This document shows positions 1 to 9,717 of a stretch of 64,000 nt of DNA, one piece after another. The stretch is from Sinomicrobium soli (lineage in GTDB: Bacteria > Bacteroidota > Bacteroidia > Flavobacteriales > Flavobacteriaceae): positions 1 through 64,000 of the forward strand of contig NZ_QLNV01000021.1 of assembly GCF_003285545.1 (NCBI RefSeq), in the 5' to 3' direction. The notes beneath the pieces were generated by a model. It was not told the origin of the DNA. It was given only the letters and a program-made list of their open reading frames with translations, and did not search any database. Position 1 is the first letter of the stretch, and each line of letters starts with the position of its first letter. The translations under genes were made by a program, and so were the position numbers.

Positions 1-124
1 TGATTGCGATTACAAGAATATCAAAGAACTAAAAAATAATCAATTGAAAATCAATGGGTTTTAAGTGCCCACTAATGTCATTTTATCTATACTAAAGTAC
101 TGAATTGATATAAATCATGTTTAT

Positions 125-153
125 TTGAGAATTTAAAATTAATTTTACTTTCG
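125..153 (+). promoter_or_regulatory. candidate promoter of the response regulator gene
   Basis: TTG at 125-127 is followed after 18 bp by TACTTTCG at 146-153, one mismatch from the Bacteroidota -7 consensus TAnnTTTG. It would leave a leader of about 90 nt before the start at 249. The rest of 1-248 is AT-rich and I see no gene in it. Confidence 0.35.
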
Positions 154-248
154 TATTGTCATTGATGCGCATATATAAAAAACGATAATGAGACCTCCCC
201 CTTAGTTTTAATCTTGATTAGTAAATCATCCTAACCAAACAACCGTTT

Positions 249-866
249 ATGATTAAAATTTTACTCGCCGATGACCACGTCGTAGTCAGAGAGGGCTTAC
301 GGCTTATTCTTTCCAGGTTTTCCGACATTATGGTAGTAGCTGAAGCCGGAGACGGCAATGAGGCTGTGGAAAAGATCAGGCATTACCAGCCGGATGTGGC
401 ATTCCTGGATATCACCATGCCGCATATGGACGGGTTTGAGGTCATGAAGGTGTTAAACAGGGAAAAGTCTGATACCAGATTTATAGTGCTTACCATGCAC
501 GATTCCATATCCTATTATGAAAAGGCCATGAAAGCCGGGGCATCTGCCTACCTGGTAAAGGGCTGTAGCACGGAGGAATTCAAAGCGTGTATAGAGGCCG
601 TTTGCAGGGGAGAGAACTATGTGTCGACTGAAATCCGTAAACAGCTGGACCAGGCAGATAATGAATCGCATACACTAACCCCGAGAGAAATAGAGGTATT
701 GAAGCTCATGGTAGAGGGAAATACCAATAAAAGCATAGCCGGGGTATTGTGTTGCAGTGAGAAGAATGTGGAAAAGCTGAAGACGAATATCAGGAAGAAA
801 CTCGATCTGCCTTCACATTACGGGGCGCTGCTTTCATGGGCCATCCGCAACAAGGTTTTTTTGTAG
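249..866 (+). CDS. NarL/FixJ-type response regulator (REC-LuxR)
   Basis: A cytoplasmic two-component response regulator that should bind DNA when phosphorylated. The 205-residue protein has an N-terminal receiver domain (about residues 2-118) with the acidic pair D8-D9, the phospho-acceptor D54 in FLDITMP, the Thr in VLTMHD and the Lys in AYLVKG. A C-terminal LuxR-type helix-turn-helix begins at LTPREIEVLKLM and runs through the SEKNVEKLKTNIRKKL recognition region. This is the standard length for the family. No histidine kinase lies next to it within the window; the upstream side is cut by the window edge, so a partner could lie to the left. The target genes cannot be read from the sequence. 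The next gene is on the opposite strand, so it is transcribed alone here. Confidence 0.93.
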   Translation: MIKILLADDHVVVREGLRLILSRFSDIMVVAEAGDGNEAVEKIRHYQPDVAFLDITMPHMDGFEVMKVLNREKSDTRFIVLTMHDSISYYEKAMKAGASAYLVKGCSTEEFKACIEAVCRGENYVSTEIRKQLDQADNESHTLTPREIEVLKLMVEGNTNKSIAGVLCCSEKNVEKLKTNIRKKLDLPSHYGALLSWAIRNKVFL

Positions 867-897
867 CCCGTCACTGTCTTCCTGACTGCAGTGGCCT

Positions 898-980
898 GTC
901 ATCCCGAGCATAGTTGAGGGATTTCCGGGTTTTTGGTGATGCTGTTGAATATCCTTTAGTCCGGGGTGGAGATTCTTTCC
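898..980 (-). repeat. dispersed GTCAT-type intergenic repeat, copy 1 (reverse orientation)
   Basis: Read on the minus strand this stretch runs from AAAGAATCTCCACCCCGG through ATTCAACAGCATCACC to a GGGATGAC end, and it closely matches the copies at 9718, 31309 and 43989. It lies between two convergent genes and may act as a bidirectional transcription end. A further short inverted repeat (CCGACC...GGTCGG) lies just downstream at about 980-1000. Confidence 0.6.
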
Positions 981-1080
981 CCGACCAAGGGAAGGGTCGG
1001 GACGGGGCTTCGCTACCCATGACGTGTCTATGGTAAGTTGCTCCATATAACAGGGTGTTGTTCCGGGGTCCGGCCTGTGG

Positions 1081-3894
1081 TCAGAAGGCCCTGCGGTAAC
1101 GTCCTCTTCCTTCACGTCTTCCCGGACCGCGTTCCTGCTTTGACGACCCGCCGAACTTGTCGAGTTTTACATTCAGGGAGAACATGAAATAGCGTTTCAG
1201 TACCGTGTTCTCGACGTCCTGGATATACGATTCGGAAATGTTCCGCATGGTGCCTACATTCTGGTCGAGCAGATCGTATACCTTGATCTTGAACGTCATT
1301 TTATCCTTGTAGAAATTATACCCGATACTGCTGTTCCAGAGCCAGAACGATTTCCGGAACCCGTCGGCTATATTGGAATTGTAGGTATACCCGAAGTCGT
1401 TCCCGAAAACCACATTTTCAGGCCAGTAGGAAGTGGTCTGTATCCTGAAGTTGTGACGGAAGTTGGACGTCCGGTCTATGTTGTAATTGGTGTAGGACGA
1501 CTGGTTGTAATTAAAATTATAGGAGGGTTCGACAGTCAGCAGTTCGCCGTATTCCCAGGCAAGGGAAGTAGACGGGCTCAAAGAGAGGTTCCTTGACTTG
1601 AACCCTTCGTTATTGGTGATCCCCTTGTTCAGGCTGAGGTTTGCACGTGCCCCCAACCGGTATTGAAAAGTGCTTTCCCCTTTTTTATACGATTTGCTCC
1701 AGAAAGCACCCAGGCTGGAGTTGTAGGTGCCGTCTATGTTCTTATAGGTCGTCGTACTTTTATAGTTTTCGTCGTATTCGGTGACTGATACGATATTGTT
1801 TTCGTCATAGTTAAACCGCATGAAGGTGAATATTCCCCTTCTTTTGGCAAAGTCATAATTGTTGAACCCGAAGTTGATGGAATGTGACCTGGTAGGGTCC
1901 AGGTCCGGATTACCTATAGTGGTCCTCAGGGGGTTGGAAAGGTCTTCCACGGGTAACAGCTGGGATGCCGGGGGAGGGGAGACATTGTAGTTGTAGTCCA
2001 TGTTCCAGGTTTTTCCCTTGCCTGTTTCATACCTGAGGTTACCGCGGATTTCCGGGTAGATATACTGTTCTTTCAGTTTTATTTCCTCTCCCATATAGAG
2101 GGAAGCATTGTCGTATTGTGTAAAGTTCATCCCCAGGTTCAGCCGCCCCCTCAGGTTGTGTTTTCTCAGCTGAAAATTGACATAGGGATTGAGATCATTC
2201 TGCTTCGATGTAATGTAACGGGACAACTCGTCATTCCGGTCGGTAAAGTCGCCCGTACTTTCCTCGAAGTTGAATGTTTCGCGGTTTGTGGTATTTTTAT
2301 TGGTATTATAAGACATCCCGGCCGATGCCCTTATCGAATCGGTCAGGGGAAGGGTATACCTGAGGCTTAGGGAGTAGCGGTCTGTCTTGTTGTTGTTGAA
2401 CGTTCTCTGGTTCCGTATATCGTCGGGCTCGTCATTCTGGTGGAATACGGTAGACGACTGGTCGAAGCCTTCCGATTCGTTTTCAGAGTTGTTGTTGTTG
2501 AATCGGAAGTTGAGGTAATGCCCCTTTTTCCGGAACCGTTTGATGATAAACAGTCTCGAACCGAAATCGTTGTTGGTATTGTTCCTGTTACTGACCGATT
2601 CGCTTTCGTTGAGCAGGTCGCCGTTCTCGTCCGTGGAGACCGAGGTCTGGGACGAGCCGGAACTGGTTTCGGTCATGTTGATATCCGGAATGAACCCTAT
2701 GGTAGTCAGCGAGTCGAGATCAAATTCCAGGTTGGCATTAAAGGCATGGCTCCGGGATTCGTTTTCGGTATGGCTTTCGGAGTTGGTAATAAACTCTCCC
2801 TGGGGGGTGAGGTTGGTCTGTTCGGTACGATTGTCATTTTCCCGGTTGGTCTGGCTGTAAAAATAACTGCCGTCGGCTTCGAGCTTTTCTCCGAAAAAGT
2901 TATCGGCAAAGGTAATCCCGCCCATATGCGAGGTAGTGATTCCGGACCCGGTAGACCCGAAGGATATCCCGTTTATATTCACTCCGCCGTCTCCGCCGGC
3001 CCAGACATTACGTCCGCCGCCCATGGCATCGAATATTTCGTCCATGGAAAACCCGATACTGTTAATGTTGTTGGAACTTCCCAGTACGCTGATCCGCTGG
3101 TCCTCGTTGAAATAATTGAAGAACAGGTTGCCTTCATACCGGTCGTCCGTACCGTAACCGCCCGCCGCACGGCCGAAATATCCCTTGTTCTTGCCTTCCT
3201 TTATGGTCAGGTTTATCGTCTTGTTTTCCGAACTGGCCATTTCCCCGGAAAGCTCTTCTTCCTTGGTCTTGGTATCGGAGACCTGTATTTTTTCAATGAT
3301 GTCCGAAGGCAGGTTCTTGGTGGCTATTTTGCCGTCTTCCCCGAAAAATGCCTTTCCGTCTACCAGTACTTTATCTACCTCTTTGCCGTTTACGGTCATT
3401 TTTCCGTCTATATCGATCTCCACTCCCGGAAGCTGTTTCAGGAGCCCTTCTACATTGGCATCGGGTCGTACCTTAAAGGAAGCTGCATTGAATTCCAGGG
3501 TGTCCTGCTTTACCCTGATAGGAGGGGCTTCGCCCTGTACGACCACTTCATCCAGCCGGTCGGCGTTTTCCTGTAACTTTATGGTACCGAGATCTACGGA
3601 AGCATCTATCTTGTCCAATTGCCTGGAATACATGCGATAGCCTATAAAAGATATCTTGAGATAGGTCGGAACATCGGTTTTTCTGACTTCCAGGAGAAAC
3701 TCCCCGTTGCGGTTACTGGTCGTGTAATTGATCACGGTAGAATCTTTTACGGACGACAGGTATACGGTTGCGGATTCCAGGTCTGAATTGTCGGAGGCGT
3801 CGGTGATTTTTCCCCTGATTTCCACGGTGTTCTGAGACAGTACGGCATAGGTAGACAAAAGGGTGAGGGACAGTAAAAGTATTTTCTGGTGCAT
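1081..3894 (-). CDS. outer-membrane beta-barrel protein with carboxypeptidase-like domain
   Basis: A 937-residue protein of the TonB-receptor-like outer membrane beta-barrel family. It has a signal peptide (LLLSLTLLSTYAVLSQ), then a CarboxypepD_reg-like Ig-type domain (about residues 24-115, VEIRGKITDASDNSDLESATVYL), a plug-like region (about 115-225, DEVVVQGEAPPIRVKQDT, LKQLPGVEIDIDGKMTVNGKEV), a Gly-rich loop (AMGGGRNVWAGGDGG), and a long Asn/Thr-rich barrel similar to OMP_b-brl_3. The C-terminus is unusually basic (RGPGRREGRGRYRRAF) rather than ending in the aromatic residue typical of barrel proteins. There is no SusD partner, so it does not look like a glycan importer. Its ligand is unknown. 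The nearest gene upstream on the same strand is ggt, 263 bp away, so co-transcription is uncertain. Confidence 0.85.
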   Translation of the reverse strand: MHQKILLLSLTLLSTYAVLSQNTVEIRGKITDASDNSDLESATVYLSSVKDSTVINYTTSNRNGEFLLEVRKTDVPTYLKISFIGYRMYSRQLDKIDASVDLGTIKLQENADRLDEVVVQGEAPPIRVKQDTLEFNAASFKVRPDANVEGLLKQLPGVEIDIDGKMTVNGKEVDKVLVDGKAFFGEDGKIATKNLPSDIIEKIQVSDTKTKEEELSGEMASSENKTINLTIKEGKNKGYFGRAAGGYGTDDRYEGNLFFNYFNEDQRISVLGSSNNINSIGFSMDEIFDAMGGGRNVWAGGDGGVNINGISFGSTGSGITTSHMGGITFADNFFGEKLEADGSYFYSQTNRENDNRTEQTNLTPQGEFITNSESHTENESRSHAFNANLEFDLDSLTTIGFIPDINMTETSSGSSQTSVSTDENGDLLNESESVSNRNNTNNDFGSRLFIIKRFRKKGHYLNFRFNNNNSENESEGFDQSSTVFHQNDEPDDIRNQRTFNNNKTDRYSLSLRYTLPLTDSIRASAGMSYNTNKNTTNRETFNFEESTGDFTDRNDELSRYITSKQNDLNPYVNFQLRKHNLRGRLNLGMNFTQYDNASLYMGEEIKLKEQYIYPEIRGNLRYETGKGKTWNMDYNYNVSPPPASQLLPVEDLSNPLRTTIGNPDLDPTRSHSINFGFNNYDFAKRRGIFTFMRFNYDENNIVSVTEYDENYKSTTTYKNIDGTYNSSLGAFWSKSYKKGESTFQYRLGARANLSLNKGITNNEGFKSRNLSLSPSTSLAWEYGELLTVEPSYNFNYNQSSYTNYNIDRTSNFRHNFRIQTTSYWPENVVFGNDFGYTYNSNIADGFRKSFWLWNSSIGYNFYKDKMTFKIKVYDLLDQNVGTMRNISESYIQDVENTVLKRYFMFSLNVKLDKFGGSSKQERGPGRREGRGRYRRAF

Positions 3895-4001
3895 TATTAC
3901 GGTGATGTGATTTACGTGATTGTGATTGGCTATATTAATGGTATTCCTGAAGTATTCCTATTTCCTTATCATAATATTAATATTGTTTAACACAGTATTA
4001 G

Positions 4002-4055
4002 TGAACTCGTCTTGAGCGGCTTTTCGCCTGAATGGAACAACCCGGGACGAGTTCA
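4002..4055. repeat. intergenic inverted repeat (10-bp arms)
   Basis: TGAACTCGTC at 4002-4011 pairs exactly with GACGAGTTCA at 4046-4055. The 34-bp loop contains a small GCGGC/TTTT/CGCC hairpin. It lies between ggt and the barrel-protein gene, both on the minus strand, and could end ggt transcription or stabilise RNA. No T-run follows either arm, so it is not a classical intrinsic terminator. Confidence 0.5.
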
Positions 4056-4157
4056 GTGTTATCCGGTTGGCTTTGTTTAGACTTTACAATTTACGGCAGG
4101 TTTAAAGAGAGAGGTGATTTTAACATTATTTTAAATATCGGGAATGGTCTGCCCGCG

Positions 4158-5861
4158 TTAATATCCTGCGGCGGAATCGTCCCCCCTTTTATCGGCGCCC
4201 CCTTCCAGGGTATGGCCGGGAAGTATAAGGATGGCATCTACCTTGCCCAGTACGGGGGTGTATTCTTCGTTGATCAGGTACCCTTTTTGTTTCAGGCTGT
4301 CCAGTATCCCGGGAGAGAAGGCCCCGGGTTCGAAAGTAATGGTGTCCGGCAGCCACTGGTGGTGAAACCTGGGGGCATCGACAGCCTCCTGCATCCCCAT
4401 ACCGTATTCGTAGACATTGAGAATGGTTTGCAATACCGATGTTATAATGGTAGATCCTCCCGGGGTACCGACTACCATCCAGAGTTTACCGTGTTTTTCC
4501 ACTATGGTCGGGGTCATGGAACTCAGCATGCGTTTTTCGGGGGCTATACTGTTTGCTTCTGTACCGGTAAGCCCGAACATATTGGGTACGCCGGGTTTGG
4601 CACTGAAATCGTCCATTTCGTTATTGAGGAAAAAACCGAGTTCATCGCTGTACAGTTTGGAACCGTAGGCCCCGTTTAATGTGGTGGTGGCCGATACCGC
4701 ATTGCCAAAGGCATCCACTATGGAATAATGGGTGGTCTCATCACTTTCGGTAAGCTGTATTTCCCCGTGGCCCACATCTGATGATCTCGTGGCATGTTCA
4801 AAAGAAAAGTCCTGCATGCGCCGCTGCAGGTAGTGGCTGCTCAGCAGGCTGTCTTGTGGGATGTGTACAAAGTCCGGATCGCCGAGGAAATGGTTCCTGT
4901 CGGCGTAGGCCCTTCGTTCTGCCTCGGTAATGAGCTGTATGCTTTTTACCGAATTGTGCCCGAATTCTTCAAGGGGATAGGGGGCTATCATTTTCATGAT
5001 CTGTGCAAGGGTAATCCCCCCGCTGCTCGGCGGGGACATGGAGATTATCCTGAGGTCACCGTAATCAAAAGTAACGGGTGTCCGCCATGTGGCCTGGTAC
5101 CGGGCGAGATCCTCTTCGGTAATGATCCCTCCCGTATTCCGGATAAAAGCAGCCAGTTTCCGGGCTGTTTCCCCCCGGTAAAACCCGTCCCGGCCTTCTT
5201 TCTGTATCCGTTTCAGGGTCCGGGCCAGGGCAGGGTACTTTATGGTATCTCCCTGGTGAAAGGGCGTGGAAAAAAAGGTACTGTCGCCGTTTACTTCGAT
5301 AAACAGCTCCCGGTTCCTTTCGAGGTTTTTTTCCTGCTTTGCAGTGACTGCAACCCCTTTTTCTGCCAGGCGTATTACCGGTTCCAGGATCTCGTGAAAC
5401 GGCAGGGAACCCAGCTTCCGGTGTACCTCGGCAACCCCGGCCACCGTTCCGGGAACCCCGACAGACATTGCACCCAGGGTGCTTTTTCCGGGGATCACGT
5501 TGCCCAGGCTGTCCAGGTACATGTCCTTGTGTGCAGCCAGGGGGGCTTTTTCCCTGTAATCCAGGGCGCCGGTTTCTCCATCGGCCTTTCTGTATACCAT
5601 AAAACCGCCGCCTCCCAGGTTGCCGGCAAAGGGATAAGCCACGGCAAGAGCGAGTTCGGTAGCTACCATGGCATCGAAGGCATTGCCCCCTTTTTTCAGG
5701 ATCTCGACCCCAATGGCAGAGGCTTCTTCCCGGGCAGAGACCACCATGGCCTTTTCCGTGACCAGTCCGGAGGAAACATGCCGGGTCCTGCAACCCGCAA
5801 TAAGGAAAAAGATCGATAGGTAAAGAGCTACCTGCGAATATGTTTTTCTCATCCTGCTCAA
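4158..5861 (-). CDS. ggt: gamma-glutamyltransferase
   Basis: Cleaves or transfers the gamma-glutamyl group of glutathione and related peptides outside the cytoplasm. The 567 residues match the family. The N-terminus is a lipoprotein-type signal (LYLSIFFLIAGC), so it is probably anchored in the periplasm or outer membrane. The autoprocessing site is in DETTHYSIVD: by analogy with the E. coli enzyme the catalytic Thr is T376, which would become the first residue of a small subunit of about 190 residues. The large subunit contains the FAGNLGGGGFMVYR region and the small subunit SPPSSGG-like and GGSTI loops typical of the fold. It follows the acpH-like gene with a 2-bp gap, so the two form an operon. 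A cephalosporin acylase activity is less likely given the TTHYS motif. Confidence 0.93.
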   Translation of the reverse strand: MSRMRKTYSQVALYLSIFFLIAGCRTRHVSSGLVTEKAMVVSAREEASAIGVEILKKGGNAFDAMVATELALAVAYPFAGNLGGGGFMVYRKADGETGALDYREKAPLAAHKDMYLDSLGNVIPGKSTLGAMSVGVPGTVAGVAEVHRKLGSLPFHEILEPVIRLAEKGVAVTAKQEKNLERNRELFIEVNGDSTFFSTPFHQGDTIKYPALARTLKRIQKEGRDGFYRGETARKLAAFIRNTGGIITEEDLARYQATWRTPVTFDYGDLRIISMSPPSSGGITLAQIMKMIAPYPLEEFGHNSVKSIQLITEAERRAYADRNHFLGDPDFVHIPQDSLLSSHYLQRRMQDFSFEHATRSSDVGHGEIQLTESDETTHYSIVDAFGNAVSATTTLNGAYGSKLYSDELGFFLNNEMDDFSAKPGVPNMFGLTGTEANSIAPEKRMLSSMTPTIVEKHGKLWMVVGTPGGSTIITSVLQTILNVYEYGMGMQEAVDAPRFHHQWLPDTITFEPGAFSPGILDSLKQKGYLINEEYTPVLGKVDAILILPGHTLEGGADKRGDDSAAGY

Positions 5862-5863
5862 AA

Positions 5864-6484
5864 TTATGAAGTGCCGGGATCTCCCGTTTCCTTTTTAATA
5901 CCGGTTTCGCTTATCCGGGCCTGTGTGAACTCCATCAGCTCCTTAAAAAAGAGAGTGAATTCCTCTTCAAACAGCCTGTAGTGCCTTTTGAGGTCGCCGA
6001 TGGCCAGGTGCATCTGCGAGCGGTTTTTGGTCCTGCGGTTCATCTGTTCGAGGATATATCCCAGGCCTTCCGGTGAAGCGTAACTGCAGAGCCAGTTTTC
6101 CCGTATCATCACGGGCATCATGTTTCTCGTGCGTTCCGGGAGAATATCGTAGTGTTTTTCCAGGGTGTTATAGAAACCTTCCACAAAATCCTCGAGGGGG
6201 ATGGCGGAATAGTCTTTCCAATTGGCGGCCAGGAAATGATCGTAAAACATATCTACGATCACCCCGCTGTAATGGCCGTATCCCGGATGGAGCCGCCGTG
6301 TGCTCCGCCGCACTATGGGGTGCTGGTCGGTAAAGGTGTCTATATGGCGGTGCAGGAGTATTCCCTTCTGTACTCCCGGGGGAAACTCCAGGTATTTTCT
6401 ACCCTTGATGCCGTCGGCGATAAAGTTGCCGATACGGAGGAGTTCATCATCTCCGGAAAGATATATATGTGCGAGAAAATTCAT
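5864..6484 (-). CDS. acyl carrier protein phosphodiesterase (AcpH/DUF479 family)
   Basis: Family members remove 4'-phosphopantetheine from acyl carrier protein. From the ATG at 6484 the protein is 206 residues, the usual length, and begins MNFLAHIYLSGDDELLRIGN, the conserved start of the family. An upstream in-frame Met at 6538 would add 18 poorly conserved residues. Conserved features include GNFIADGIKGRKY, the HRHIDTFTDQHPIVRRS segment and the DMFYDHFLAANW segment, consistent with a metal-binding HD-like active site. It is the first gene of a two-gene operon with ggt (2-bp spacing). The two functions have no obvious pathway link. Confidence 0.88.
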   Translation of the reverse strand: MNFLAHIYLSGDDELLRIGNFIADGIKGRKYLEFPPGVQKGILLHRHIDTFTDQHPIVRRSTRRLHPGYGHYSGVIVDMFYDHFLAANWKDYSAIPLEDFVEGFYNTLEKHYDILPERTRNMMPVMIRENWLCSYASPEGLGYILEQMNRRTKNRSQMHLAIGDLKRHYRLFEEEFTLFFKELMEFTQARISETGIKKETGDPGTS

Positions 6485-6613
6485 TTTCCGAATATACGAA
6501 AAAAGCATTCCGGTTCCCGGTGATGGCAGAATTTTCACAGTACGGTAGGACAGGCGGGAAAAAAGATGTTAAAACGGATTAAAACAGTATGGGACATCCT
6601 GCGTATATAATTG

Positions 6614-6621
6614 TATATTTG
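6614..6621 (+). promoter_or_regulatory. -7 element before glmM
   Basis: TATATTTG fits TAnnTTTG exactly and lies 77 bp before the glmM start. No clear TTG is present 17-21 bp upstream, so the assignment rests on the -7 element only. Confidence 0.35.
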
Positions 6622-6697
6622 TTCCGTTTTGACGCAGTACAAGTTAAGGGGTTGTTCAGACAAGCTCTGATTAAAACATAAAAAAAGAAATTCAGAA

Positions 6698-8086
6698 ATG
6701 ACATTGATCAAATCCATATCCGGGATACGGGGCACCATAGGAGGAGTTCCGGGAGATAACCTTACCCCCATAGATACCGTTAAATTTGCCGCAGCCTACG
6801 GGACCTGGCTGAAGGGGGAGAACCCGGGGAAGGAAAAGCTCAAAGTGGTTATCGGCAGGGATGCCCGTATATCCGGCGAAATGATACAGGAACTGGTGAT
6901 CCGGACGCTTACCGGGCTCGGCATAAACGTGGTAAAACTCGACCTGTCTACCACTCCTACCGTGGAAGTGGCCGTACCCCTGGAACATGCCGATGGCGGG
7001 ATTATACTGACCGCCAGCCATAACCCCAAGCAGTGGAATGCCCTGAAACTGCTGAACCATAAAGGGGAATTCCTCAATGCGGCACAGGGGGCCAGGATAC
7101 TGGAACTCGCAGCGGCAGAGGAATTCGAGTTTGCCGATGTGGACCATCTCGGGAAGGTGAGCCTTAACGAAGCCTATATAGACATCCATATCGACGAGGT
7201 ATTAAAATTATCCCTGGTCAATGCCCCGGCCATAAAAGAAGCCCGGTTCAGGGTGGTGGTAGACGGGGTAAACTCTACCGGGGGGATTGTCATTCCGCGC
7301 CTGCTCGAAAGACTGGGAGTGGAAGTAATAAAGCTTTACTGCGAGCCCGACGGCCATTTTCCCCATAACCCGGAACCCCTGAAGGAGCACCTTACCGATA
7401 TTTCGGAACTGGTGGTAAAGGAAAAAGCCGACCTCGGTATTGTGGTAGACCCCGATGTAGACCGGCTGGCCTTTATGAGTGAAGACGGTGAAATGTTCGG
7501 GGAAGAGTATACCCTGGTGGCCTGTGCCGATTATGTTCTGGGCAGGACCCCCGGGAATACGGTATCCAATATGTCGTCGACCAGGGCCCTGAGCGATATT
7601 GCCCGGAAGCACGGGGGAAGCTATCAGGCCAGTGCGGTAGGAGAGGTGAACGTAGTGGCCCTGATGAAAGAGACCGATGCCGTTATCGGGGGCGAAGGCA
7701 ATGGCGGGATCATTTATCCCGAACTCCACTACGGGCGGGATGCCCTGGTGGGAGTGGCGCTCTTCCTTTCCCTGCTGGCAGAGAAAAAAGTAAAGGTAAG
7801 CGAACTGAGAGCGGGCTATCCTGCGTATTTTATGAGTAAAAAGAAAATAGAACTTACCCCGCAGATCGATGTGGACGCCCTTTTAAAGGAAATGGAAGCG
7901 CGTTATAAACACGAAAAGATATCGACCATAGACGGGGTCAAGATTGATTTTCCCGAAAACTGGGTACATCTCAGGAAGTCTAATACAGAGCCCATTATCC
8001 GTGTCTATACCGAAGCCAAAAGCCAGGAAGAGGCCGATGTACTTGCGGATAAGATCATCGCTGAGATCGGGGGCTTGGTCGGTTAA
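6698..8086 (+). CDS. glmM: phosphoglucosamine mutase
   Basis: Converts glucosamine-6-phosphate to glucosamine-1-phosphate for UDP-GlcNAc, peptidoglycan and LPS synthesis in the cytoplasm. The 462-residue protein has the alpha-D-phosphohexomutase layout: IRGTIGG at the N-terminus, the phosphoserine loop TASHNPKQWNALK with S107, the metal loop DPDVDRLAF, the sugar loop GGEGNGGIIYPELHYGRDA, and the phosphate-binding C-terminal segment LRKSNTEPIIRVYTEA. Bacteroidota GlmM proteins have this length. A phosphomannomutase or phosphoglucomutase specificity cannot be excluded from sequence alone, but the motifs fit GlmM best. It has its own upstream -7 element and is separated from the next gene by a 95-bp repeat-rich spacer. 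Confidence 0.9.
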   Translation: MTLIKSISGIRGTIGGVPGDNLTPIDTVKFAAAYGTWLKGENPGKEKLKVVIGRDARISGEMIQELVIRTLTGLGINVVKLDLSTTPTVEVAVPLEHADGGIILTASHNPKQWNALKLLNHKGEFLNAAQGARILELAAAEEFEFADVDHLGKVSLNEAYIDIHIDEVLKLSLVNAPAIKEARFRVVVDGVNSTGGIVIPRLLERLGVEVIKLYCEPDGHFPHNPEPLKEHLTDISELVVKEKADLGIVVDPDVDRLAFMSEDGEMFGEEYTLVACADYVLGRTPGNTVSNMSSTRALSDIARKHGGSYQASAVGEVNVVALMKETDAVIGGEGNGGIIYPELHYGRDALVGVALFLSLLAEKKVKVSELRAGYPAYFMSKKKIELTPQIDVDALLKEMEARYKHEKISTIDGVKIDFPENWVHLRKSNTEPIIRVYTEAKSQEEADVLADKIIAEIGGLVG

Positions 8087-8166
8087 TAGGTTAATAGGTT
8101 ATTTATTTCATGCGTACTGCCTGAATAACCCAGTAACCCAGTAACCGAATAACCCAATAACCCAAC
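8083..8166. repeat. GGTTAATA / TAACCCA repeat spacer
   Basis: Tandem GGTTAATA units (about 8080-8102) are followed by AATAACCCAGTAACCCAGTAACC-type units (about 8122-8166) that are partly complementary to them, so the spacer can fold on itself. It may end glmM transcription or be a simple expanded repeat. Confidence 0.45.
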
Positions 8167-8181
8167 AATAAAACAGGTATT

Positions 8182-9684
8182 ATGGTAACAACAGCAGAAG
8201 GATCCAAAATATTCCGCACCGAGCTGGAAGCGTATTTCAAACCCTTCCGGGACAATATCGTAGGGATCGACCAGGAATTCGAATCTCCTTACGGAACTAA
8301 ACGTATCGTGTATACCGACTGGACTGCGAGCGGGCGGTTGTATCGCCCCATAGAGGAAAAACTGCTGCGGGACTTCGGCCCTTATGTGGCCAATACCCAT
8401 ACCGAGACCACGGTATCCGGAACGGCAATGACCCTGGCGTACCACGAGGCCAGGCATATCATCAAGGAACACGTTAACGGCAGGGAAGACGATATACTCA
8501 TTACCTCGGGTAGCGGGATGACCGGGGTGATCAACAAGTTTCAGCGTATTCTCGGGCTTAAGGTGCCGGAGAACCTCCGGAAACATACGGAGATCCCTGA
8601 CGACATGCGCCCGGTGGTTTTTGTGACCCATATGGAACACCATTCCAACCAGACTTCCTGGCTGGAGACCATGGCCATTGTAGAGGTGATCCCCGCAGAC
8701 GGGGAGGGGCTGTTCTGTATGGACCACCTCCTGGAACTGCTGGACAAACACCGCGACCGGCCTTTAAAGATAGCCTCGATAACCGGCTGTAGCAATGTTA
8801 CGGGAATACAGACCCCTTACCACGATATCGCCAAGGTCATGCACCGCCACGGCGGGGTCTGCTTTGTGGATTTTGCGTGTTCTGCGCCTTATGTGGATAT
8901 AGACATGCATCCGGAAGACGAAGAAGCCTCGCTCGATGCCATCTTCTTTTCGCCCCATAAGTTTCTCGGGGGGCCCGGAACTTCGGGCGTTTTGCTGTTT
9001 AATAAAAAACTGTACAAGAACATGATCCCCGATTCTCCGGGTGGGGGTACGGTGACGTGGACCAACCCGTGGGGGGAACACAAATACATAGAAAACATAG
9101 AAGAAAGGGAAGACGGGGGAACTCCCGGCTTCTTACAGGCCATAAAAACGGCCCTCTCCATCCGGCTGAAAGAGCAGATGGGGGTAAGGAATATCCTGGA
9201 CCGGGAACACGAGATCCTGGAACAGGTATTTAATTTCCTTTCCGATATTCCCAATGTAAAGATACTGGCCCCGCAGCACAAGAACAGGCTGGGGGTGTTG
9301 TCGTTCTTTATCGACGACCTGCATTACAACCTCGGGGTCAAGCTCCTCAACGACCGTTTCGGGATACAGACCAGGGGAGGGTGCAGTTGTGCCGGGACTT
9401 ACGGGCATTACCTGCTGCACGTAGACCAGGAGACTTCCAGCAAACTGGTGGAGGAGATCAGCCTGGGCGACCTGATCAGGAAACCGGGATGGATACGTAT
9501 GTCCATCCACCCTACACTGAGCTGCGACGAAATACGGTATGTGTGCGAGAGTATCCGCGCTCTCGCGGAACATCACAGGGAGTGGGCGGAGGACTATGTC
9601 TACGATAAATCCAGGAATGAATTCCTTCACAAATCGCATGCCGCGGATACGGGAGGAATGGTGAAGTCCTGGTTTGAGTTTTGA
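8182..9684 (+). CDS. class V aminotransferase / cysteine desulfurase-like PLP enzyme
   Basis: A cytoplasmic PLP-dependent enzyme of the class V (NifS/Csd-like) fold, 500 residues. The PLP lysine is K260 in FFSPHKFLGGPGTSGVL. The ITSGSGMTGVINKF segment binds the cofactor phosphate and VDFACSAPYVDIDM carries the usual Asp. A Cys-rich loop RGGCSCAGTYG (C401, C403) sits where cysteine desulfurases have the persulfide Cys, so sulfur transfer is possible. It is about 90 residues longer than SufS or IscS, the length of a distinct flavobacterial class V family with no assigned substrate. No suf or isc genes are nearby. Exact substrate unknown. Confidence 0.85.
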   Translation: MVTTAEGSKIFRTELEAYFKPFRDNIVGIDQEFESPYGTKRIVYTDWTASGRLYRPIEEKLLRDFGPYVANTHTETTVSGTAMTLAYHEARHIIKEHVNGREDDILITSGSGMTGVINKFQRILGLKVPENLRKHTEIPDDMRPVVFVTHMEHHSNQTSWLETMAIVEVIPADGEGLFCMDHLLELLDKHRDRPLKIASITGCSNVTGIQTPYHDIAKVMHRHGGVCFVDFACSAPYVDIDMHPEDEEASLDAIFFSPHKFLGGPGTSGVLLFNKKLYKNMIPDSPGGGTVTWTNPWGEHKYIENIEEREDGGTPGFLQAIKTALSIRLKEQMGVRNILDREHEILEQVFNFLSDIPNVKILAPQHKNRLGVLSFFIDDLHYNLGVKLLNDRFGIQTRGGCSCAGTYGHYLLHVDQETSSKLVEEISLGDLIRKPGWIRMSIHPTLSCDEIRYVCESIRALAEHHREWAEDYVYDKSRNEFLHKSHAADTGGMVKSWFEF

Positions 9685-9717
9685 GGGGTGAAGTTCGAAG
9701 TCGAAAGTTTGGAAGCT

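Noticed and set aside
2440-3576. Long plus-strand open frames inside the barrel-protein gene
   Set aside because: They are shadows of the minus-strand gene, with low-complexity translations and no start signals.
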